Positions 31,140 to 41,993 of a DNA stretch of 64,000 nucleotides are shown piece by piece (within the stretch, counting starts at the first letter, position 1; each line of letters begins with the position of its first letter). Location of the stretch: NCBI GenBank assembly GCA_033064195.1, contig JARBJD010000180.1, positions 1 through 64,000 on the forward strand, written 5' to 3'. The DNA comes from Blattamonas nauphoetae (taxonomy: Eukaryota; Preaxostyla; Oxymonadida). The position numbers were made by a program, and so were the translations under genes. The notes below the pieces were generated by a model. The model did no database searches, was not told where the DNA came from, and saw nothing but the letters and a program-made list of their open reading frames with translations.

Positions 31140-34100
31140 ATGATATCACAGGATATGACCTCTGAAATAGGAGTAAACTCCCATGTAATGGATGATAAGT
31201 CAACCACAATCCATCGTTCACCTGAAATTCAGACAATTCTCGACGATGTGTTTGATGATGCATTTCTCGATGATGGAGTTGATGTGCTCCCTAACACCCC
31301 TCTTCCCCTGGAACTCCTGGACGATACACACGATTTATCATTTTGTGTATGTACAAGACCGGGAATGAGATGGGAAGCACTTCGAAAACAAATGTTTGAC
31401 AGAATCGATATATCAACATCAGTTCACCGAAAGACAATTCAACAAGACACAGAAGATTCACCATTAGTTATTGAATGGCATAACAGCAACCACGGTGCAG
31501 AACAGATACAGAAAGACGACGCCAAACAAATTGAGTTTTGCGGGACTCTGACACCTGATGCTGTTCGTAATGACATTTTCTCGACATATATGATGATGGA
31601 TGCACGTGTTGTACTGTTTACAAAAGCCGTGATGAACTGGGTTTCGTCTTTCTCGTTAAACAACGAAATGAAAGCGACAGAACAGCTGAGCTGGGTGATC
31701 TTGTCCCTTCATCACCTTCAAACGTTGTCACCGCCGGTTCTTCCGAACATCCAGGACGATGAACTGCTGTCAGGGTGTGTTGACGAGCAGATAGGAGCAG
31801 GAGTTCTATCGAATAAAAGAATCGCTTTTATTCGAGATATTCCCTCTTGGCAAGCTCGTCTTCCGCCATTCTCGCAATTTGGGAGGAACGTAAAGTCAGT
31901 CCCTGAACTTTTTCGGAGTTTTCTTGATTCATTGATTTCATGTCAAAACGAATCGATCCCAATCGTCTCCCTCACATCACCTTCACCTCTCATCTCTTCC
32001 CACCGAACTACCCCCAACTCACATTCTCTCACATCAATCCACCTCTTTGTTGAGGACCCGATATCTTCTTTTGTTGGCCGCCGCGAAGGCCTTTCTTTGA
32101 CAGTCGACACTTCTTTGCTTGAGATGGGCATCAATCAGAGTTCACAATATTTATCACTCTCCAGTGCCAATCTTCAGTCATGTTTACATCTTCAATCTTC
32201 ATTTGATGCGTTCCGCAAGCGAATCAGGACACGAAACAAAACATCGAACAACGATCATCCAACCACTATCTTATCTCTTCTTCCGCCCTCTGCGTTTCCG
32301 TCCATACCACGTTGGGATCAATCCCCTCCTTTTCAACCGCTTCTATCTTCTTCACACTCACCCTCGATTACATCACCTCGACCACCAAAATCTCCAGGGA
32401 CTCTTCATTCTCTCACAAACCCATCAATGAACACTGCTAGCAATAAATTGGTCTTGAGTGGTCTTCCTGATCATGTAACCATGAAGGATATCTGTTGTCT
32501 TTTCGACAATCCACAACCAACGAAAATATCAAAGAAACCAACTTTAGAAGGACAAAAATGGATTATTGCCTTCGAAACAACAGAAGAATGCCAACGAGCA
32601 TCATTGACATTAAATACAGCCTTATCAGAGTTTCCAAAAGCGGAGGTCGGATTCTGCCTGAAACCCAACGTCATCTCCAACTATTCTTCTGAAAAGTATC
32701 AATTGTCCCCTTCTTGGCCAAGCTATCCCGAAACAGACCTTTTAACATCCCAACATGCTTTTCCACACTCTCTCCTTGACTCACATTCGCTGCTTCTGGA
32801 ACAATCCAAGAATGATCCGACAACTCACTCCCCATGGCATTTTGACCAACAAAACTTCAACCTCCCCTCATTTTTTTCGACACTAGATGACTCTTCTTTT
32901 TTGGATGGACTCTTGAGGAATGGGGATCCTCTCATTTCATCACTCGAAAATCCCTTCCAACCCTCCTCTGCCCCATTCTTCCCGTCCTCTCCCAGCAAAC
33001 CACCAGCACCCAGATCATCCCCACACAAAACCCGTCCTCATCATCACCGTTCCTCACCTCCCTCATCGCCACACTTCTCACCTCGTCCTCGCTCGCTCTC
33101 GCCTCGCCGCCTGTTCGTCTCAGCAATCACGTCGCAGCTAGTTTTGGAGAACACTCCACCCACACTCACCTCGCTCCAAGTGAAGCAGATCTTCGAGCGA
33201 CACGCGTTCCCCGTGCAATCCTGCTGGCATCCCCAGCCGACGCAGTGGGTGTTGTCGTTCGTGTCGCCTTCGGAATGCATCCTCGCCGTGTCTGCACTGC
33301 CTTCAATTTGGGAACTGGGTGATTCTGTGGAGGTTGGGTTCAGAGTGGGCGAGGACGAAACAGTTCTGATTCCGCGACCAGACAGACAGAACTTCCCACT
33401 GTCACCAACTCAACACCACCCAACCCAACCCTTCAACACCACTCCCGACACTCCATCTGCTGATGACAAGAATAATGTGTTAGGAGAAAAATCTCAACAC
33501 AAGAGAGGAGGATCTGATGAAAGTGAGTGTGAATCGTGTTCGGATACGGAAAGTGAAAACACATCAGCAAATGGATGTTGGGATCTGAATCAGAACACGA
33601 GTGGAGACTTCGGACTCAACCGAGAAAACGTTTTGACGAATCGAGTATTATATTGGCCAGTTCAGACTCAACAGGAAATGAAGAAGGACTCGCAGCTGCC
33701 CACAGACACCGACCAGTCCAAAGCGTCCCTCGCTGCTCGTCCTCGTCCACCACCGCCTCCTTCTCCTCCCCCTCAGCCCGACCTCCCTCGCCCTCAGAAT
33801 CTCCCTCACACTCCTCTCAACAACATCTCCCCCAGCCAGCTCGTTCTGACTGGTGTTCCGCCGAGCGTGACGCAAAAACAGCTGATCGACGCTTTTGGGA
33901 GGCTGACCCCGCTGGATTGTTGGATGACGAAAAAGGAATTCGACCAGGCGACGTGGGTTGTGTCGTTCTCGAATGCTGGCCAGTGCAGAGAGGCTGCGAG
34001 TGACATGGCAGGTGTGTGGGCGATTCATCCAAATGTGGTCGTCTGGCAGAAAATAGCTGGGGCGATCAGAACGGTTGATCGTCCGAAGAACATGCCTGTT

Positions 34101-37100
34101 TCTGTCATTCCACAACTCGACGAGTTTCCGTCACTCTCGTCTGATCCATCTCTCATCCCGATTCCTCAGGCGACACTTCAAGTGAAAGAGAAGAAATCAT
34201 CAGCGACGCAGATCCAAACACCATCGAACCATCCCAGCCCGCCTGTGGAACAATCGACCTCGATCGCTTCAGAATCATCAACAAGCCACGACACATCTGA
34301 CGTATCTCCACCCGAATCCTCCCAAACGTCACCACCGCCACAATCACAACCAACTCCCTCCACTCCCGAAGACTCTTCCTCATCCAAAACAACAGCTTCA
34401 TCCCGCAAACCCAAACGATCATCAAAGTCAGCTGTGCTCCATCAGCTCGTCGTGCAGAACCTGCCTCCGGATCGCGGGAAGCAGTCGGTGCAGAAGGCGT
34501 TCGCTGAAACCAAGCCGCTCTTCATTGCTCCGAAGAAGACCGCGAGCGGGCTGAGCTTCATCGTGTCGTTTTCGAGCGAGGCGGAGTGTGACGCAGCTGT
34601 CGAACATTTGGAGGCTGTTTGGGAGATCGGGGAAGACGTGGTGGTTGGTCGGATGAAAGACGAGGACTCGATCGTCCCGATCCATCGACCTGCTTCGTTC
34701 GTCTTCAAGAAACCAGAAAAGCCAACCCGTCCGACTCAGAACACTGCTGACACGGATTCTCGTCCTCAACCAACAGCGATCGAACAGAAAGACGAAAGAA
34801 AGGACAAGAAAACGAAAAAGAAGAGTTCTCCATCATCTGATGGCGAAAAGAACGAACAGACAGATCGACATCAACAATCTCCAACTGAACCAGCTCCATC
34901 GACTCACTCACCACCTTCAGATTCACAACATCCTGACACATCACTCCAACAGACAGCCACTGTGGACCAAGCCGCATTTGCTCGTTTCGGCTTCCCTCCA
35001 GAAATCACTCCCGCGATCTTTGTTCAGTTCATCAATCAACTTCCCTCTCTCCTCGTATTGCATGTGCCGAATCACATTGAAAGGACACTGTTGGAAGCGA
35101 TTTTCCATCCAATTTCTCCTGTTTACTATGTCCCGCTCCCTGACACAAATGATGATCACATATCCATGAGAATTCATTTCAAGACAAACGATGAGATGGA
35201 ACAAGCGCGTGCCATTGTTACAACGAACAAGTCGACGTTAGCAGGATTTCCTGTGACATTCGCATCAGATTCTGAGAATGCTTCTTCACTTCAAGAACAC
35301 CCTCTCACTGAACAGTTACTCCTCACACATCTCTCTCCTCCAAATCCAGACATAACAACCACACTTCCCACCACATCTGCCGCTGATCCAAAAGAAATCG
35401 ACTTCGCCTCAATGATCGCACAATTGAATGCATCAGAGAAAGGAAGCGACACACTGACACGTCTTTTCGACACTCTCAATCAGCCACAACCTCAACACAA
35501 CCCACTCCACCAACTCATCATTTCAGGCCTTCCTTCGAGTCGCGGAAAACAATCAGTCAGGAAAGCACTCGTTAATTCCAAATTTATTCAAATCACAACA
35601 AGCAGAATCCATGACAAACAATGCTATGTTGTAGACTTCGCAAACAAGACAGACTGTGACGAAGCTGTGGAGCACTTAAAGCTTATTTGGGAGATTGGAC
35701 CCAAAGTCACAGTTTCGAGAGCGATTGACGGAGAACCCACAACACCAATCAACAGGCCTCTTTCATCAAATGCTGCTCAGAACAACAATGGAGTCGTTTC
35801 AACAGCCAACAACTTTGGAAAGACATTTATTTCACTGCGTCCACAGTCTGACGCAGAGATTGTGCAATTTCTTCGATATGGACCGAAGTTGCTTCTCATC
35901 AACGTTCCTGCCGATGTGGCCAAGTCTGACATCGATCGTCTCTTTTATCCATGCCAACCTGTCTTCTCGTTCGCCATGCTTGATCACAATCTCACTCACA
36001 ATCATTGGATCTCGCTCTTCCGAAACGACGACATTGCCAGAGCCAATCGTCGACTTGTTGAAACAACACACCCAACTTTGGGAGGCGAACCAGTCCGTCT
36101 CGTTTCTGATGCGGAATGCACCACATTCGTCCACTCACTCGATATTCACCAATACAATCTCTTCAATCTCGTTCATCAATCACACCTCAACGAACTTTCT
36201 TCTCCACCAGTCCAGAGTGGCGAAGTTTTCAAACTCTTCACTGGCGATCCTTCCTTCATTCTTTGGGAAGCTCCGCACGGTCTCTCACCACAAACCATCA
36301 TGAATGCGTTCTCTCCAATTGTCGCTGTCGATGCCCTACCATTCCCACACGAAAACCCTCTCAAACAGAACTGGAAAATCATCTTTGAAAACGACGAAGA
36401 TGCAGAAATAGCTGAGGAATTGTATCAGAATCAGAAACAACATTATTCCAGAAGCAACAGGGAGTTCACAACCGAATCATTCCTGAATATTCCCACAACA
36501 CACTCTCTCACACAACCATTCCCAGCTGTGGAAGAATCGGAAGCGAGAACCGATTCCGTGACACTATTGACAGCTCCATTCATTCTTTTCGGAGGTGTTC
36601 CTGCCGGAGTTGAGATGAAAGTGATAAACGACCTCTTCATTCCAATTGTCCCAAAAGAAGTATTTGTCGATCCTGAAGATGATCCACAATTTGAGAAATG
36701 GCGGATTCACTTTCAAAACAAGGAAGACAAGCAACAAGCGAGGAGAAGACTGGACCTTCTGAGAATGGCTCTCAATGCTCCCACAGTCGAAATTGTCAAA
36801 GAATCGGATGGAAGTACACAATTGGAGAAGGACATCAAAACAGACATTTCATATCTGTCGTATCAGACTTCTCAACAGTCACCCAACAGTTCCCCGCTCG
36901 ACTTCGACTCCGCCTCTCCCGAACTTCTCCAAAAGCTTGAAGATGGTGGCTCTCTTCTCATGACAGCTGTTCCATTCGGCATCACTGCAAACATCGTGCA
37001 CGATTTCTTCTATCCCATCATCCCAATCATCATTGCTCGTTTCCAACGATCGGATTTGGATCATTTGTATCTTCGGATTTTCTTCTCGACGGAGCAGGAA

Positions 37101-40100
37101 GCGCATCAAGCGAGGCTGGTGGCACGTGACAAGAAGTTCATGATGTGCGGGATACGGATTGAGATTGAGTCTGACGCTCGATTGGCTGACTTCTCGAAAT
37201 CCAATCCGATCACAGAAAAGGATCGGAAAGGATTGACAGGATCATCAATTCGAACAGCGGCCGGTACAATCCAGTCATATCCAACCATCCCCAACCTCAG
37301 ACACACTCACGCCCAACTCCTCCAACACATCCAAGCAGGCCCAAAACTTGTTCTAAATCGAGTCCACTGCAACATCACAGTCGACCATCTCGAAGCCATC
37401 CTCTCTCCGTTCATGCCTGACTATGCATTCGTCTTCTCCGACGAAGCACAAGAACACAATGATTGGCTCTTTCTGTTCCTGAATCCCGAATACCCTCTCC
37501 TCGCTCAACTGAGAATGAAAGTGAGAGAGATGGCAGCTGAAACCGATCTCTTCAACACCACAATTGATGCTCAATGCAGTCAGTTTGTGAACTCTCTCCC
37601 CATCTCTGAGGACAACCTCGCCAACTTCTCTCCCATCCGATCCTCCCCTCGTGATCATCTCTTCCTCTGCGAAACAAGCCGTTCCATCATCTCCGTCTTA
37701 ATCAACGGCCCTTATCTTCAGTTCATGACAAGTCAAGATGTCGGCGTGATTCAGTTGAAGGAAGCTTTCGCCCAAATCGGCACCCCTGATATCTTCTTGT
37801 TGCCCTCACCCGCTCCTGATTGTCCAAATTGGAGACTTCTCTTCTCCACTCGAACAGAGCTGAAACAAGCCAGCGAAATCATCCAAAACGCTCCTTTCTT
37901 GAGAGGAACGGTGTCAATCCTTGATGACCAAGAAATCACTCAACAGCCAGAACAGGAAGGGCTGGATTTTCAATTCATAATTAAAAATGTTCCATCCAAC
38001 CGCGGGAAACAATCGGTGAAGAAGGCGTTCGCAGGTGCCAATCCGACCTCCATCACAACTCGAATACGGCAGAAGAAGCAGTGCTTTGTTGTATCGTTCA
38101 GCAGCCGAGAGGAGAGGGATTCGGCCGAGTCGTGTTTGGAGACTGTGTGGGACTTTGGTCCAAATGTGACTGTGTACCGAGGCATCAATGAAAATGAGAT
38201 GGAACTTGTCTCTCGCGATCCGTCTCAACAACAGCTCTCCGCCTCACTCACCCCATCTCACCCAACACTGTCTCTCCCATTCACTCCCTTCGCACCTCTT
38301 CCTCACCCACAACTCTCATCTTTCGAGCATTTCGTTCAATCTCTCGCTCCGATGAACCTGCCGACGAGAGAGTTGGATAAACTCCTTCTTCCCACCCATC
38401 CACAACTTCTGAACGAGTCTCTAACCAAAACACGAGCAGAACTGATCGCATTCGTCCATGAAGGGAACAAGCTCGTCTTCACTCAAGTCCCAAGCACTGT
38501 TCAGTTTACAGACGTTGCTCCTCTTCTCGCACCGTTCTTGCCAGTCTACGCTCTCGTCTTCCCTTCCGACGATCCTCGGTACCGAATTTGGGTGTTAATG
38601 TACATCTCTCTCTTCGAATGCCAACTCGCACAAATCAAAATCCAGGCTGACGACCCAGAATTGGGAGGGGAACCAATCCACATCGCTCCTGCCTCGACAG
38701 TTGCGTCAATTATCGACTCACAACCTCTGACTGAGGAGAGTCTCGACAATTTCGTCGTTGATCAAAGTTCAGGTCGTGCATCAATCCCAGACACAGCTTC
38801 TCATGTGTTGACTGACTTCACGTGTGGACGTTTCGTCCAATTTCTTGCTCCAACTGGTCTGAAGACGAGAGAGGTGAAGGAGCTGCTCCTTCCCGTCGTT
38901 CCCAAAGCATATCATATCATTCCAACTTCACGTCCTGATCAACAGAACTGGCGAATAACGTTCGATGAGGGAGCAGATTTGATAAAAGTGCAGGAGGTCC
39001 TCAAAGCAAACACGAGAATCGTGGATGGATTTCCATTGTTGATCACAGAACAGAAACCCAAAAACACAGCTCCAAACCAGGTGCATCAGCTGATTTTGAA
39101 GAATATTCCGTTAACCCGAGGGAAGCAATCTGTCAGAAAGGCGCTGGCGAACATGAAAATTCAAAAGATCGTGACAGAACAGCGACGGAACAAGCAGTGT
39201 TTTATTGTGTCGTTTGAGAGCAAAGAATTATGTGATGAAGCTGAAACGATGCTCTCAGGAATTTGGGACTTTGGAAAAGAAGTGACTGTGTTCAGAGGAA
39301 TCAACGGGAAAGAGCAGGAAATGATTCCTCGCCCGAAAGCGCCATCGAAAGCGTTGTCTGCTGCCCACAATCAGTCTTCGAAGTATCCTCCACCTCGCAC
39401 AATCCAATTCACGTCTGATTCCGAAGTCGTTTCTCACATCTGGAATGCGAAGTCAACTCTTCTTCTCATGAACGTTTCTGACACTGTGTTTGCCCCTCAC
39501 ATTGACGCTTGTTTGTATCCGAACGTGCCCGTCTTCTCGTTCTCATTCCCATTCTTGAAGTCGCAGAATCGCAATTGGATTCTCGTTTATGAAACCAGCA
39601 ACGATATCAAACTTGTCAGACATTGCGCTCTCAACGAAAATCTGATCCTGGACAATCGCCGAATCATGTTCGAATCCGACATCGACTGTCTCCAGTTCCT
39701 CCAGTCATACAACATCACTCCCGACACTCTCTTCACCTTCTTCCCTCCGCCCCTTCCCAATCCCGCCGCTCGCCCTCCCAAACCCGTTCGGAAAGGCTCT
39801 GTTTTCAAACATGACACTCACATCACCACATTCCAATGCACAGGAATCACTTCTCGTCCCACCATCCGAGAAATGAAAAATCTTGTCCTTCCATTCATCT
39901 GTCTGGAAGCATTCGAGTTGCCAGGCGAGGACCAGCCGACGACCGTCTGGGAACTCGTGTTTCGGAGCAGGTCAGACGCAAAGGGGGCGTATGGAATCTT
40001 CCAAAACTCACTCCGAGATTCTGATGGCAACCCACTCCCTCATCAGACTCCTCCCGATCTGCAGGAAAGCGACTATTCGGACAACGAGATGGAAAGCAAA

Positions 40101-41993
40101 GTACAGAATCAGTCTCCACAGAATACGGCCAGCACTCTCCCTCCACTCGACCCGACATATCGTTTCATTGTTCAGGATCTTCCATCAGATCGAGGGAAGC
40201 AGTCGGTAAAGAGAGCTTTCACAGAAGCGAACACAGTCAGCATTGGAACCGAGCGTGTCAAGGATAAGACCAGCTATGTTGTGTATTTTGAAAATGAGCG
40301 GGAACAGGTCGCCTCTGAGCGTTGTATCCGTTCACTTTGGTCAATTAGTTCGAACGTGAAAGTGTTCAGAGGCGAAGCTGATGGAATAGGCATGCAACTC
40401 ATCAATCGTCGCTCTCCATTCACATCACAGAAGACTCACTCCTCCCCACGCTCTCCTCCCTTCATCCCGTTACTCACCACCCAACCACAACCAACACTTC
40501 CCGCCGAATCAATCCCCGACTTCACCCAACAACTGGCAATCGCCCACACACGCCCAAAAGTCTTCATGATCAACGTCATCTCCGTCATGAACCCAGAAAT
40601 GCTGCGTTCTCTCTTCACTCCACTTTGGGCAACCGCATATCGCGTTTTCCACCAACCCAACTCCCATTTCAACGACTGGCTCGTCTGGTTCGACACGCAT
40701 GAAGAAGCCAGACAAGCAAAGATCCTGATATGTCAACACCAAGAAATGCTCAACCCAGCCTTCCGCATCGCAACTGAACAAGAATACGCAATGTATGTCC
40801 GTACTCCCCCCATCTCCACCGAGCGGTTGTCGATTCTGTCCCATCGATTCTTGGCTCCGACACCAAAAAGAGAACATCCCCCATTTTACGTCTATTTGTG
40901 GGGGAAGGGGATCGGATATGGGGCTCGGGAAATCGCCCGTGATTTCTCTCCTTTGGAGATTGCTTGGGCAAAGCCGATGCCAGATGTGACGCCGAATGTG
41001 AGAAACTGGCAGGTGATGTTCAAAACTGAAGAAGCTGTGAGACGCGCTGCTCAAATCCTTATCGATGAGAGAGATTTGAGAAATCGAGCCTTGGTTCAGC
41101 AGAAGGAGGAACAACCGCTCCCTCCCCCAATCTTAACCGCTCCATCCTCCGACCAACACGACCCAAATTATCGTGACCTCATCCCACCGTCTCGTCTGGC
41201 TGAAATCGCCCGCACTCAAATCGTTCAGCGATCGAATGGTGGTTGGAAACTTCTTATCAAAGACGTTCCAGTTGGTGTTGTTGAACACAACATAAAAACC
41301 ATCCTTCTTCCTCACGTTCCAATCTTTTGTTACTTCTTCCCCACTTTCACCCCATTCTTCAACGATTGTCTGGTCCTCTTCATCAACAAGGAACGTCTCG
41401 ACCTTGCTCGGACTCATTTGGAGATGACACGACCGGAGTTGGGTGGAATTCCGATCTCTCTGGCGTCTGATGACGAATGTGAACGATTCTCCGAAACACA
41501 TCCCATCACTTCCGACAATCCTGAGATAATAACCACTTTTAACGAGCTTCCGCAACGAACTTATGAACAGCTCACGACACCAGACCCGACATTTCTCCCA
41601 GATCCATCATTTCTCCCAGACCCATCACAAGTGATGATGATGCAACCTCAGCTACCGAGGTTCTTGCCTGAAAATAACACTGAATCGCGACAGCTCGCTT
41701 TTCGGAATGTTCCACACAGTGTTACGGGAAAACAATTAATGAACGCTTTTGTTGGAGCGAAGCCGACAGACTGTAGTGTTGTGGAGAACACGGATCGCTC
41801 GGAATGGACAGCAACATTCGCAAAGACGAAATTATGCAACAGGGCAGCGTCGAATTTGGAGAAATTCTGGGCACTCGATCCCAACCTCGAAGTGGGGTTC
41901 AGAACAAGCAAAATGGGATTTATCCTCATTCCTCGGCCAACCGAGAACAATCTGTCGAAAAACGAGCCTACTGGTGTCGAGAGCTGTGACTAA
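31140..41993 (+). CDS. giant multi-module RRM-like protein with TUTase-type C-lobe
   Basis: 3617 residues in one uninterrupted frame from an ATG. Residues about 130-265 match the nucleotidyltransferase/PAP-associated part of the neighbouring helicase protein (TEQLSWVILSLHHLQ...PPVLPNIQ against TLSNFAWTLIGIGFLQ...PAILPNLQ); the catalytic N-lobe is not recognisable. From about residue 435 to 3590 follow roughly 23 RRM-like beta-alpha-beta modules of two kinds. One has a helix start RGKQSV(R/K)KA (five copies, near residues 1111, 1468, 2288, 2660, 3017) plus four variants (LPDHVTMKD, TPPTLTSLQ, VPPSVTQKQ, VPHSVTGKQ). The other, about 14 copies, has L-L-x-x-VP strands, a PxxPVYxF centre and a DAECxxF-PIT tail. 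Linkers are Pro/Ser/Gln-rich. Modules pair up, suggesting a long RNA- or protein-binding array. Function is inferred. Confidence 0.85.
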   Translation: MISQDMTSEIGVNSHVMDDKSTTIHRSPEIQTILDDVFDDAFLDDGVDVLPNTPLPLELLDDTHDLSFCVCTRPGMRWEALRKQMFDRIDISTSVHRKTIQQDTEDSPLVIEWHNSNHGAEQIQKDDAKQIEFCGTLTPDAVRNDIFSTYMMMDARVVLFTKAVMNWVSSFSLNNEMKATEQLSWVILSLHHLQTLSPPVLPNIQDDELLSGCVDEQIGAGVLSNKRIAFIRDIPSWQARLPPFSQFGRNVKSVPELFRSFLDSLISCQNESIPIVSLTSPSPLISSHRTTPNSHSLTSIHLFVEDPISSFVGRREGLSLTVDTSLLEMGINQSSQYLSLSSANLQSCLHLQSSFDAFRKRIRTRNKTSNNDHPTTILSLLPPSAFPSIPRWDQSPPFQPLLSSSHSPSITSPRPPKSPGTLHSLTNPSMNTASNKLVLSGLPDHVTMKDICCLFDNPQPTKISKKPTLEGQKWIIAFETTEECQRASLTLNTALSEFPKAEVGFCLKPNVISNYSSEKYQLSPSWPSYPETDLLTSQHAFPHSLLDSHSLLLEQSKNDPTTHSPWHFDQQNFNLPSFFSTLDDSSFLDGLLRNGDPLISSLENPFQPSSAPFFPSSPSKPPAPRSSPHKTRPHHHRSSPPSSPHFSPRPRSLSPRRLFVSAITSQLVLENTPPTLTSLQVKQIFERHAFPVQSCWHPQPTQWVLSFVSPSECILAVSALPSIWELGDSVEVGFRVGEDETVLIPRPDRQNFPLSPTQHHPTQPFNTTPDTPSADDKNNVLGEKSQHKRGGSDESECESCSDTESENTSANGCWDLNQNTSGDFGLNRENVLTNRVLYWPVQTQQEMKKDSQLPTDTDQSKASLAARPRPPPPPSPPPQPDLPRPQNLPHTPLNNISPSQLVLTGVPPSVTQKQLIDAFGRLTPLDCWMTKKEFDQATWVVSFSNAGQCREAASDMAGVWAIHPNVVVWQKIAGAIRTVDRPKNMPVSVIPQLDEFPSLSSDPSLIPIPQATLQVKEKKSSATQIQTPSNHPSPPVEQSTSIASESSTSHDTSDVSPPESSQTSPPPQSQPTPSTPEDSSSSKTTASSRKPKRSSKSAVLHQLVVQNLPPDRGKQSVQKAFAETKPLFIAPKKTASGLSFIVSFSSEAECDAAVEHLEAVWEIGEDVVVGRMKDEDSIVPIHRPASFVFKKPEKPTRPTQNTADTDSRPQPTAIEQKDERKDKKTKKKSSPSSDGEKNEQTDRHQQSPTEPAPSTHSPPSDSQHPDTSLQQTATVDQAAFARFGFPPEITPAIFVQFINQLPSLLVLHVPNHIERTLLEAIFHPISPVYYVPLPDTNDDHISMRIHFKTNDEMEQARAIVTTNKSTLAGFPVTFASDSENASSLQEHPLTEQLLLTHLSPPNPDITTTLPTTSAADPKEIDFASMIAQLNASEKGSDTLTRLFDTLNQPQPQHNPLHQLIISGLPSSRGKQSVRKALVNSKFIQITTSRIHDKQCYVVDFANKTDCDEAVEHLKLIWEIGPKVTVSRAIDGEPTTPINRPLSSNAAQNNNGVVSTANNFGKTFISLRPQSDAEIVQFLRYGPKLLLINVPADVAKSDIDRLFYPCQPVFSFAMLDHNLTHNHWISLFRNDDIARANRRLVETTHPTLGGEPVRLVSDAECTTFVHSLDIHQYNLFNLVHQSHLNELSSPPVQSGEVFKLFTGDPSFILWEAPHGLSPQTIMNAFSPIVAVDALPFPHENPLKQNWKIIFENDEDAEIAEELYQNQKQHYSRSNREFTTESFLNIPTTHSLTQPFPAVEESEARTDSVTLLTAPFILFGGVPAGVEMKVINDLFIPIVPKEVFVDPEDDPQFEKWRIHFQNKEDKQQARRRLDLLRMALNAPTVEIVKESDGSTQLEKDIKTDISYLSYQTSQQSPNSSPLDFDSASPELLQKLEDGGSLLMTAVPFGITANIVHDFFYPIIPIIIARFQRSDLDHLYLRIFFSTEQEAHQARLVARDKKFMMCGIRIEIESDARLADFSKSNPITEKDRKGLTGSSIRTAAGTIQSYPTIPNLRHTHAQLLQHIQAGPKLVLNRVHCNITVDHLEAILSPFMPDYAFVFSDEAQEHNDWLFLFLNPEYPLLAQLRMKVREMAAETDLFNTTIDAQCSQFVNSLPISEDNLANFSPIRSSPRDHLFLCETSRSIISVLINGPYLQFMTSQDVGVIQLKEAFAQIGTPDIFLLPSPAPDCPNWRLLFSTRTELKQASEIIQNAPFLRGTVSILDDQEITQQPEQEGLDFQFIIKNVPSNRGKQSVKKAFAGANPTSITTRIRQKKQCFVVSFSSREERDSAESCLETVWDFGPNVTVYRGINENEMELVSRDPSQQQLSASLTPSHPTLSLPFTPFAPLPHPQLSSFEHFVQSLAPMNLPTRELDKLLLPTHPQLLNESLTKTRAELIAFVHEGNKLVFTQVPSTVQFTDVAPLLAPFLPVYALVFPSDDPRYRIWVLMYISLFECQLAQIKIQADDPELGGEPIHIAPASTVASIIDSQPLTEESLDNFVVDQSSGRASIPDTASHVLTDFTCGRFVQFLAPTGLKTREVKELLLPVVPKAYHIIPTSRPDQQNWRITFDEGADLIKVQEVLKANTRIVDGFPLLITEQKPKNTAPNQVHQLILKNIPLTRGKQSVRKALANMKIQKIVTEQRRNKQCFIVSFESKELCDEAETMLSGIWDFGKEVTVFRGINGKEQEMIPRPKAPSKALSAAHNQSSKYPPPRTIQFTSDSEVVSHIWNAKSTLLLMNVSDTVFAPHIDACLYPNVPVFSFSFPFLKSQNRNWILVYETSNDIKLVRHCALNENLILDNRRIMFESDIDCLQFLQSYNITPDTLFTFFPPPLPNPAARPPKPVRKGSVFKHDTHITTFQCTGITSRPTIREMKNLVLPFICLEAFELPGEDQPTTVWELVFRSRSDAKGAYGIFQNSLRDSDGNPLPHQTPPDLQESDYSDNEMESKVQNQSPQNTASTLPPLDPTYRFIVQDLPSDRGKQSVKRAFTEANTVSIGTERVKDKTSYVVYFENEREQVASERCIRSLWSISSNVKVFRGEADGIGMQLINRRSPFTSQKTHSSPRSPPFIPLLTTQPQPTLPAESIPDFTQQLAIAHTRPKVFMINVISVMNPEMLRSLFTPLWATAYRVFHQPNSHFNDWLVWFDTHEEARQAKILICQHQEMLNPAFRIATEQEYAMYVRTPPISTERLSILSHRFLAPTPKREHPPFYVYLWGKGIGYGAREIARDFSPLEIAWAKPMPDVTPNVRNWQVMFKTEEAVRRAAQILIDERDLRNRALVQQKEEQPLPPPILTAPSSDQHDPNYRDLIPPSRLAEIARTQIVQRSNGGWKLLIKDVPVGVVEHNIKTILLPHVPIFCYFFPTFTPFFNDCLVLFINKERLDLARTHLEMTRPELGGIPISLASDDECERFSETHPITSDNPEIITTFNELPQRTYEQLTTPDPTFLPDPSFLPDPSQVMMMQPQLPRFLPENNTESRQLAFRNVPHSVTGKQLMNAFVGAKPTDCSVVENTDRSEWTATFAKTKLCNRAASNLEKFWALDPNLEVGFRTSKMGFILIPRPTENNLSKNEPTGVESCD

